This document shows, one piece after another, positions 51,479 to 62,700 of a stretch of DNA of 64,000 nucleotides (positions are counted from its first letter, which is position 1; each line of letters starts with the position of its first letter). A model generated the notes under the pieces. It worked only from the letters and a program-made list of their open reading frames with translations, was not told the DNA's origin and did no database searches. A program made the translations under genes and the position numbers. The DNA is taken from NCBI GenBank assembly GCA_003864495.1, contig ML133465.1:1301163-1365162 (forward strand), given 5' to 3'. The stretch comes from Nemopilema nomurai. Lineage: Eukaryota > Cnidaria > Scyphozoa > Rhizostomeae > Rhizostomatidae.

Positions 51479-52644
51479 TTAATTTTCTTTACCTGATTTA
51501 TTGTTTTTCCAATTTTGATTTAATGGTCTGCTTTGTCAAATTTTGTAGATCTTTCTCACCCCCTGTATTTTCTTGACACTCTTGAGTGCCTGTTAGGTAT
51601 GATCTGTGTTTGAATTCCAAGACACATGTTAATTCAAGTATGTTTTAGATTAATTTGGGTTTTAATTATTTCAAAAAGACTATTTGTTATAAGTTTTATG
51701 AGCTCTGGAATACTGTATGTTGTTAATTGTTAATCAGACTAATACTTTTTTCGCAGTCAATATCTTAACTTCAACTGAAAGTTGCTTCACTCAACTATTG
51801 AATTATCATCATCAAAGAAGTATGTTAATACTCAAACGTTTCAGGTAATATAACAATTATATAGCCGGTGCAGAACTGGAATTTGGGGGACAGAGTGGAT
51901 GGAATGAACTGCCCATGTCCATGTCTTTTGGATCTTGGGAAACTTGGATCTGTCTTGATCCGCTTTTGAAAAAAGGTGGTCCTTGAGATTTTTCCAAAAA
52001 TGGAATAAAATAGCACCTCAGGGGGATTAGGCAGATCCAGTTAAAGTTTGAGATACAATTAATATAGTCAAGCAAAAACAAATAAAAAGGTCAGTGCCCC
52101 AGCTTCCTCAAAGTCTAAAAGTCTTGCTAGATGGCCAATGCTTTTTCAACAGACAAAGGCCTATTTGCTATTCATAGTCTCATTTAAAATTTGCAGCCAC
52201 AAACAAAGAAACCAATTAAGTTGTAATTTACTCTGATAAGCATTTTTGATGCTGTTGACACATTTGGCACCGAATATCACTGCCCACGGAAGTTTACTTT
52301 CATCAGTAAACAGCAGGTAACAAAACAGCAGTATTTTAAAATACCAGCAGCATTGTGGCTCCCTTTTTCTCTAAATTAGTAAGTTAGAATCAGGGACACC
52401 TGTTTTTCATTCAAACACAAAGACACTTCTTTCATGCTTCAAGCTATGTTAAACTTCCTTGTGCTCCAAATGGTTTCGGAAATTCTAAAAAGAAGGCGAA
52501 GATGCCGAAAAAAAGAGAAATTACGGCTTTTTGTGTCTTTTTGCAACTTTCCTGGTACAAAGTTGATGACCATCTCAGAGAGAGGTTTCAGCAGCAGCAA
52601 CAGCAACAGTTTTGCCACGTTCCCAGTTGTGATAATATGGTAGC

Positions 52645-52741
52645 TTGGAGGGAGTAAATACAAAAGCAGGATCGAGCTCCGAGGCGACCGAAGTGGAATA
52701 TTGAAAACACACAATTAGTTGCCACAAACAAGAAACGAAAG
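52645..52741 (+). other. possible 5' UTR exon of SEC31
   Basis: A good donor (CGAAAG then GTAAGA at 52742) pairs with the acceptor at 53738-53739, four bases before the SEC31 ATG. The 5' boundary is a guess. It carries no signal of its own beyond splice logic. Confidence 0.35.
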
Positions 52742-53743
52742 GTAAGACGCCTTAAAACAAGAAAGAGTCTTATTCTGTTACGTATCATCATAAGATTTTT
52801 TATCAACCCAGGCTTTTTCGTCAGTAATTGTAATTGAACTTTGTTGATGAAAACTATGGCGTTAGAATTTGGTAGATTGTTGGGCAAACTGATTATGTTA
52901 GTTTTCTATTTATGGCTTGATAATAAAGCAGTCGTCAAGTCGAAAATAGGCTGCGCGGAGAATTTATCAGTCGAAAATCGGTTTTATGTACCCGTTGACT
53001 TTGGAATTCTTTTGTGATACTGTTTCAACACTTGTTTCTAGATGCTTAAAGTGAACATTTTCTTTTGTCGATGGGGAAAGCTGGCCTGGCTTTTTCCTTG
53101 AAGAAAATTTATAATCGAAAAATCATTGACAAATATAATTAATTTCGTCTTAACATTCAAACATGGTGACTCGGCGAATCGTGTGGTTCTACAGTTTCAT
53201 CTGGTAACTCGATAAGCTTGGTTTCCCCAAAAACATTTGTGATTTAAAAGTAGTATTTTTCAAGGCAGGCTTAGGAAGGTCATTAAAAAAATATTTTCCA
53301 GTAATGTTCTTCCATCACAAACCAGAAGAATACCCTGTCTGCACAAAATTGTTATCCTAACTAAAATCCTTGATAACAGCTTTTAATCAACAAGTTCACC
53401 CTCAGGGAAATTCATCCAGACAAAATATCCCCTCATATAGGAGCCTCTCTTTCCTTTTTGTATAATTTAGAATTCAATTTAGACTGTGTTCTTTGTTCTA
53501 AATTCAATGTTCTTTTGTTTACTATTTGGGTAACACTTTGGCTAATTATTTTAAAAGAATTTTCAATGTATTGGAATGTCAACATTGACCTGGACTACCA
53601 TAAAGAAAACTTGATAAAAGTGCTATACCCATTGTAGTGACAATAGGTAGACGCTGTATTTTTTCATTTTTAAGTAGAGCAGTTGTTCTTTTCAATGTTT
53701 TATTGATGTTATTCTCCTTTCAACTCTTCTTGAGATCAGAAAG

Positions 53744-56700
53744 ATGACAAAAGTTAAGCAGATTGAAAGAACTGCGAATATAGCATGGAGTCCAGCAAAG
53801 CAATATCCAATTTACTTAGCCGCTGGTACTGCTGCACAGCAGCTAGATGCTACATTCAGGTATCAAATAAAGGTTTCTCTTATTCGTGGTAACAGCAGCA
53901 ATATGCAATCTTTTCAGTGCCAGAATTCTGTGCTCCTTTGTTTAGAATTGATGCCAACAGTGATATTAACAATACCAAGTTTTTGCCATCAAGCAAGGAA
54001 TATTTTTGTAACAGTAGAATTGATTGGAGCTGAAATAAGAGAAGAATGATAAAGCATGAATTGTGAGATGTTTTTTGTCAAATGTTTCCTAGAGTTTATA
54101 TGTTTTATCAAATGTTTCCTTTAGATTTAATTTCATCTAGTGGTAGAACTGAACCTACTGATGAAACCACCTTTGTTTTTTCTAGAAGTAGTAACTGTTT
54201 AAGTGGACACAAAGAAGGGGAAAATAAGGGACCTTATTTTATATTTCATTCTAAATTATAGCACCACAGCTGCATTGGAAGTTTTCCATGTGGACTTTGC
54301 TAGCAGTGATGTGGAAATGCCAGTTGTAGGCTCTCTCCAGTGTAGTCAAAGGTAATTTTGTCACTTTCAAAGTATTTAAAGCATAGTGTTTTAGTAGTTC
54401 AGTGTTAACTATGTGTATAAAAGAGATATGACCAATTGATAATGGTCTAGAATATTTTCTACAAAAACTGTTTTACATAGGCTTTGAGTCCAATTGTAAA
54501 TATAATCCTTTTAAAAAGCCACAAAATTTAGCATAAAAGCTGCTGCAATTCAGGAAAAATAAAGCTAAATTTTTTTAATCATGATTCTAAATATTATAAA
54601 TAATGTGACTTATGTGTGTGGAAGGCAGCAAGATTTTCTGTTTGAGACTATATACCTTTTGTTTATTTTTCTTGTATTTAAAGTACCTTTATTTTGCCAA
54701 GGCCAAGACATTGAGACATTGTTGATATAATACTAAGCATCATGACTATTTTATGTAACGTAACACTCATAAATAGGTATTGTATATTTTTTATTCATAA
54801 GCATATGTGCTGTTTTAGACTTCACAAAGTTATATGGGGTAGCCATGGAATTCAGAGTGATGAACATGGATCTGGAATTATTATTGGGGGTACAGACAAT
54901 GGACACATCTATGTTTATGATGCAGCCAAGATTATCGCTGGGGAAAATGATGATGCCCTGATATATCAGTTGGATAAACACACAGGTCCCGTACAAGCAT
55001 TGGATCTCAATACATTTCAAGAAAATCTTCTTGCATCTGGTTAGTGACTACCATTTATTTATGTTCTTATTCAATCCATCTTTTTTAGTTTTGTATGAAG
55101 TTTGGTCAGTTTGGCTTGAAGCTAGGAATCCTCACTATCGTGCCAAATATAATTTCATCAATAACATCTTTGTCTCATGTCTTTGAGAAAATTTGGCAAC
55201 AAGTCCTGTTATTTTTTGCTAACATTGTGGTAATGTTTATTTAAAACCATCTAAAGTTCCAAAATATGGTTTGCTAGCTCTGTATTGGCTTTTTCTGAGC
55301 TTAACCTTTTTGGCAAATCAGGTGCAAATGACTCTGAGATATACATCTGGGATTTGAAGAAGCCTGAAAGCCCACTTACACCTGGAGCCAAGAGCACACC
55401 TCTGGATAACATCAGTTGCATTCACTGGAACAAGCAGGTTCAGCACATAATGGCATCATCCTCACCATCTGGTCGGGTTGTAGTATGGGATTTAAGGAAA
55501 AGTGAGCCAATCATTAAAGTTGGAGATACATCAGCCATGCTTCACTGCAAATCAATGGCTTGGCATCCAGAAGTTGCAACACAAATGGTCATAGGAAATG
55601 AGGATGACAGATACCCAGTTATCCAGGTTAGTGACAAACTAATTGTTCCATTATCTAGTAATAAGATAATGGTGTCATGAACATAAATTTCAATAATTGT
55701 CTGTTTAGATTATATAATCAGAAAGATACCACTAAATGTTATTCAAATTTTATTCAAATTATTCAAATTCAAATATTCAAAGTATGAATCTGCTGATATT
55801 ATCTTTTTTCTGTTTAGCTATGGGATTTACGGTTTGCAACTTCACCAATGAAAGTCATGGAAGGGCATCAGAGGTAGGACATTATATGTTTTACAAATTT
55901 TCAATTGGCTCTTGAATTGTAACTGCCAATGAATGATAGTCAATCAGGTTTCTTCTCAATTCTCTGACAGAGTTTAAATGTAGTTCATGCACATGCAATT
56001 TTGCCAGTTTTGAAGTCATCTTTATTGAAAAAATATCTAACTGTATGCTGGAGAAATTCCGTGATTGTTTAAAGGAGGTTCCAGCAACCTTAATAAACTA
56101 GGGGGCCAAAGTTGAAGATTTCACTGGAGATTTCAATGTAGCCAAGGCAGTTTTAGTGTCTTCTGTTTCGGCTTAAAGCCTTCATCAGAGCCATTTAAAC
56201 CATAGATGTATAATCATATACCAAATTCTTTCCACAAGGGTGCTGTCCAATTGTATTGATATATATATATTCATTCAAAAACTCATTCTATAAAATGTTT
56301 AGACGATAAGATATAAACTCGAAGAAAACAATTTCGTAAGACGTTTCGCTTTCGCTTCATCAGTAATACCTTTACAAAATTAGAGGAGCCTATCTATCAA
56401 CCTAAATTACAATAGAACAATACAAACAATAGAAATCTAAGGGAAACCTGCCTAATACAATACATATTGTTAAATGTGTTAAAACGCTAATTGTTATGGG
56501 GAACTGGGAAATAAGAGAATAGAAATGTAGAATAAAGAATGTGATGGAGATGCTGGTGTTGACTGTCTTACAAGAGATAAATGGTAGCAATAAACAGGAA
56601 ACAACAGGAAACAGGATAAAGAAATAGAAAACAAGAACAAACAAAAAACAGTGGGAGGATAAACAAATGCCCTATGTGTCTACTTGCCTAGTATCAAGTC

Positions 56701-59700
56701 CCATAGGAGACTGAATACTTGTTCAAGCGATATTGCCAAAAACTTTCTCTCCTCCTATCATTCCCTGTTAACCTATCGATAACCTTAACACTTATGTCAT
56801 TAAGAAACCCGCGATGTCCTTCCACAGAAAAATGTCTGAAAAAATTCCATCTGGGGCACTGAAGACCCTAAATTAAACTTGCGACTACTCGCCTTGTAAT
56901 TATAAAACCTAAGCCTAAAAGGCGTGCATGTGCTACCTACATACTGAACACCACAGACATTGCAATCGATTAAATATACAACATTGGACGAGTCACAGTT
57001 GAACGAATAGTTAATCCTATATTCTTTACCTGTAGTGCTAGACTTAATAGTATCACTATTAGACATCACCTTACACACTTGACATCTAGACTGCTTACAA
57101 CTCGAACTTCCCCTGTTATTGTTCTCCCTCCCCCTCCCACCAGTAAGCCTAGCCCTAACCAAAATATCCTTAAGATTCTTACGCCTCCTAAAAGCAATAA
57201 CTGGTGGCAAAGGAAACACCCCCTTGTGTTGTTCGGAACCAGTGAGCAAGGCATGGTGTTTCCTGGCAATGTTCCCCAAACCATTAAGTGCCGGATGGTA
57301 TGTAGTAACAAGTGGAACCATCTCAGCCTTCCCTTTGTTGGTTTTCCTTTTTCCCGCATTTTCCAGAAGAGTCTCATTTTTCCACATTTTCCGCATTTTC
57401 CTATCTAGCCGACGTACCTTATCTCTTTGTTGATTAACAAGGGACTCTTCATACCCCCTATCCTTAAGCCACCCAGCGAGTTTACCTACATGTTCCTTAA
57501 ACTGGCGATCATCTGAGCAAATCCACGATACCTAAGAGCCTGACTATAGGGGATGTCCTTCTTTGTCTGCCAAGGGTGACAAGACTTCTTATGTAAGAAC
57601 TGATGGGTATCAGTTGGCTTACAAAATAAGTCTGTCGTAAGGACTCCTCCCTCTCCTACTTTTACCGTGACATCCAAGAGACTTGTGGAAGGCTATATAT
57701 ATATATGTATATATCATTTGCCTTGCAGTATTTGCCTTGTGATTATTACATATAACACTAATATGATACACACGGAAAGTACAAAATAAAAGGCGCCTCC
57801 AATTGCGTGATCGACAAATGTGAAGTTTCATTTGTAACCCATATTGTGTCCTAATGTCACGCTGTGATTAACAACATGATTTGTAACAGATTGCGTTTCA
57901 CAATGTTACACTTTTGCAAAACACATCACACCTACACTAATGCATTGGGCCGCATACACTGCAGATTTACAGAGGCCTTCCTGGCCTCACAAAATACCCC
58001 ACCCTGTTCTCGGACTGCACATTGCCAACACTTGGTGAAAAGCATAGATAGAATATTCTTCAGATTGCCTAAATTGTCTTTGGTAGCATCGATTTGCATA
58101 GAATAAAAACTACTGAACTTTGGCTGGAATAGTTTCTTTATCTGTTTTTCTTTAACAAAGTTATTGTCTCATAGGGGTATTCTTTCATTGGATTGGTGTC
58201 CACAAGACCCTGATCTTCTGATGAGCTGCGCAAAGGTTTGAAATTTATATAGAAATACTTTGTGGTACAAAACTTATACACAATAGCTGGATAGCACTTT
58301 TTTGCATACTTAAAGTACTTTTTTTAATCCGACCCTCCTCAGAGTATGCAAACGTCGGAGTATGCAAATCTGTGTAGAAAGAGTTTGTCTTTCCCTTGGG
58401 CTCTTCTAAAAAGTTAGGTGTTATGTCACGCTGGTTGGTCAATTATTACCAATCATACGATCTTCTTATCACCCTCTAGTGTTTTCGATCCGCAACTGGC
58501 TATTTATTTTGTTAGCATACTCAGAGGAGAAGTGCCGGAGGAAAAAAGTGCTTTAAGTATGTAATAACTGGTTCCGCTATTGCTAGCTATTGTGAAGGTT
58601 GAGGAAAATTCAGCAGTTAGGAGCTTCTGAAATATTTCACTGGAAGCTAGAGAACCACAGACTGAAATTATGATTTGTATGGTTTTACTTCACTTGTCTG
58701 CATAATACTTTGAATTATTTTCTGTTTTTTTTACAACCTTGCTCTTTATTTTGTAGGACAATCGCATTCTGTGTTGGAATCCAAACACTAGTGCACAGAA
58801 TGGAGAGGTATTATGTTTATTAGGCATTTGGATTCTTCTGAGCCTAAGCTATAATTTCGCAACTTCTTTTATCGTCTGCTTTAGTAGCTTACTGAAAATT
58901 AGCACCAACAGGTTCTTCTTTATTTGCTAGTAACGTTAATCATTCATAAAATATAGCTTGATGATTTCACATATTGCGCTAAAATTTGTGAAGAATATTT
59001 GCAAGTTTTAAAGGCATCACAGCTTTTGTTCCAAATGCAACAGCCTATTGTTCCAACTGGCATGCATATTCTTGACGCACGTGGCATGGTATAAACACGT
59101 GAAATTGCGAGAGTTTTCAGTAAAGTTTTAATGTGTAGCTCATTGACCCTTTTGTTGTTGCAGATAATTTATGAACTGCCAACCACGTCACAGTGGTGCT
59201 TTGACGTGAGCTGGTGCCCGCGTAATCCTGGCGTCATTTCGACTGCGTCTTTCGATGGTCACGTGACCATTAACTCCGTTATGGGAAGTGGTGCGGCTGC
59301 AACCAACGTTCCGGATAAGGTAGAAGATTGTCCTCGACTTCATTTCTAGATGGGAATCATGACACTGATATGTGGTATTGACCAACAGAGTCTTTATTTT
59401 TATTGCTTTTCATCAAATGTATTAAGTGAGCTGTTTTATTATTTTTAGGTTGCGAGCTCCTTCGGCGGGGATGCTTTCGCGGGTCAGCAGCAAGTTACCA
59501 ATCAGCAGCAGCCAGCAGCGGAACCTCTGAAAAAACCGCCAAGATGGATGCGTAGGCCCTGTGGAGCTAATTTTGCTGTGAGTTTGTTTGACGTAAAATA
59601 ATCTTAGGCGTTGCTTAAAATCGCGGAATATTAAAAAAATAATCGTAAAAAGCTGGTAAGGCAAGTTTGCCTTTTAGTTTCGGCGTTTTTGAACTCCCTT

Positions 59701-62700
59701 TTCATTATGAATATAGATTAATTAGCTGAAGGAGTGTGATTTTCTCCTTGGACCCTTCCATCCTTCAACCAAGTGAGGGAGTACTTGCTCCGCAGATTTC
59801 CACCTGTATTGTTTTCATGCACACTTGGATATGAATAATGTGAATGGTTTTGGTCTTTGATGATTATCAGACATGTAAGCTCTCAGAAGTTCAAAATATA
59901 GTTTGATTGTTTCCACTTCTGCATGTGATTCTATAGTGCTGTTGTAGTTTCTGTGTATCAATATTAATTAGAATTGCAAGAATTTTAGATTCTAAGAATT
60001 TTTTTCATTTTCAAATTTTCAGGAATAGCCAATGTTTTGAAACCGTGCAATTAATCATATGTTATCGCGTTTATTATTCCAGTTTGGTGGAAAGCTCGTC
60101 TCTTTCGGCAATTTTTCAGATTCCCCTGCAAAACAGGTAATTTTTTGAAAAATTTATTTATTTTTCTTTAGCAATTTGGTCTAGCTTGTTGGAGTGGACA
60201 CCTAATGTCGAAATCTGCTTTGTACAGATATGTCCATGGATAAGCTCTTCACAACTTTAGCGTCGTTTTTCTTTAGGTGAATATCAGTCAAGTTGTCACC
60301 GAAGGTGAATTTCTGAAGCGTTCTGGTGACCTTCAAAGCGCCCTACTCTCCGAGAACCTGGTTGAATTTTGTGACAAAAAAGTCGTAGATTCTGATGGCG
60401 AAACCGAGCGCACTTTGTGGAGCTTTTTGAAGGTAAGTTATTTTTGGATTAAATCCAGTACTTCGTGCTTCTTTATGCTGGGAAAAAGACACGACCTTAC
60501 GCAACTGTCTCGAATTGCACGCTGCTGAAGTTTAGATTTGTTTTATAATATCCACAGGATAAGCAATATTTTCTGGTCAGAACAGTGAAATGTTTGTTTG
60601 TGAACTATTTGCTTAAACACATCTGTATATGCTCAACTGTTGGTTGGATTTAAGAAAATCGTGTGTTTTGCCAAACAGTCTTCGTTTCGATTTAATTTGA
60701 ACTCCCACTTTAATTCAAAAGTCCCCATTGATTGTGATTCCATTTTCAACTTGATTGAAACAAACTCAAAATGCCAATGAATATTAGCCATTTTTTCAAA
60801 GAGGTCTGTTGATTAAAAAAATATAGTAAAGTAAATTGTGTCGAGATCTGTTTTTATTGATTTGTCTGTTGACGTTAGGTGAACTTCGACAAAGAACCAA
60901 GGTTGCGATTTTTGGATCTTCTTGGATATCATCCACAAGAGCTTTCAAACAAGGTAACTATTACGAGAAGAGACAACAAAACCTGTTTTTGCAAATGAGA
61001 GCGCAAATGTGTGAATTACTTAGATGTGTAATGTGTAAGAGATGTTGCGTTTCAGACGTAGAGTAGATGATAGTGATTGACTGGTCGAAAGTGGTCAGAA
61101 GTAACACTGCGATTTATTATTTGTTTATAAGTGACCAGCAATTCAATACCCCCTCACTTTAAGATCTCAAGCCTGTCACTTACTGGGAAGAGCCTCTCTA
61201 CGTCAGCCGGAATGCCGGGGGTTGATGCGGACGAGCTAGCCAAGAAAATGAATTTATTGAATACAGGGGTAAGCCATTTAGATGTAACCTCTGCCTCAAA
61301 CAGAGGCTTCTTCCGTTACATTCAATTGTTTTTTGATCGCCCTGGTAGTTACAAAGGGGGATATTTGATTAAACTTAAGACTTGAAACAAACACGCTTTT
61401 AGGCTCTTAAGGAGAACCAAAGCCTAGCAATTCTTTCTTTGGAAGTCACTCAATCTACGTATATCATCTAGAAACGAAAAACCAAATTAGACCTACTCCT
61501 GTTTAACCTTTTTTTAAGTATTTATATTATTTTCCTTCCTACAATTGCTATTGTAAGAAAATGGTGCAAAGTGATTTCCAAATATTAAGACGCCCTGTAT
61601 ATTTAGAGTTTATTCCAAATAGTATATTAAGAGTCATTGATTATTTATTGTGCAGTCTATTTACAGCAAGTCTATCACTATTGTTTAGTTTAATCAGTGT
61701 TATGGCCATAGTTGGTCAGCTTCGATACTGTGCATGTTTTTTTGGTTGATATTGTGTAGATGTTTGCATTAAATGCAAAAGCCTGTCGAGACATGTAGAC
61801 TAGCCTTAGAAGTTTATGTTTATTTTGCTCTTGAAACATGTGTTATTCTTTATATTTTTCAAATCCTTCTTCGTGTCGCATTAACAGGAACCAGGGAAAG
61901 TCAAAAGCGAAGGAGGGCTGGTCAACAGTGGCACGATATCTCCTGCTTTAGGATCGAAAGTAAGTTTCTCTATTTTCTAATCAAGAAGATGAGAATAATG
62001 ATCTTTGATTAATCTATTTGAGGCATTGATACGATATTTCTGTTTCGTTTCCACTTGGTTTCCACTTTTTTCTGTCCAACCTTCTTTTTTGTGAATTGCC
62101 GACTACAGGAGCAGCCTTTGGAAAACATTGGGCGGCAAATAAATTTCATTATCAGCGTTCTTTGTTATTGTGATTTATAAATATATCAGTGCAAAGAGCA
62201 GTTATTCGTATGCAGCTTTTAGAAACACGAAACGAATATTTTGGACGCTTGTCAAGGGTCTAGGGATAGCTGCTAACAAAACAGTCCTTTCCGATCCAAC
62301 TTTTTTTTTGTAAAAGTCAGTTTCCTTAGAAGTGAAAGCATATTTTTGTAAGCTATTGTCAAAGAGTAAGATTGTCGTTTTATTGTAGACTCCAGCCTCT
62401 GATACGGAAGCATCGTCTGCGTTCGATTTGATCGGAAACACCAGCATGGACAATTCATTCAGTCATAGTAGGGCTTCTCTCTTTCACTTGCTGCCTTCTA
62501 GTTTTGAGGGCTTGCAACTATTGCGATTTTTCTTCGATTCTGGAGAATCTGGGGTTGGAAACAGTGACCCTCTGTTAGTGTGGGATTACGGCACACCATC
62601 TCTAGATTCTCTAGATTAATCTTTAAACAAGCTGATGTACTTTTGAAGAGCAAATACATTTTTGCTAATTTCACTTTGTCTTTGCCACGGCTTTACTCGC

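Larger units (their letters stand above)
51137..53743. other. intergenic region, codanin-1 3' UTR to SEC31 start
   Basis: This holds the codanin-1 3' UTR and poly(A) signal, then the likely SEC31 promoter, 5' UTR exon and first intron. I looked for codanin-1 C-terminal exons here and saw none. Confidence 0.55.
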
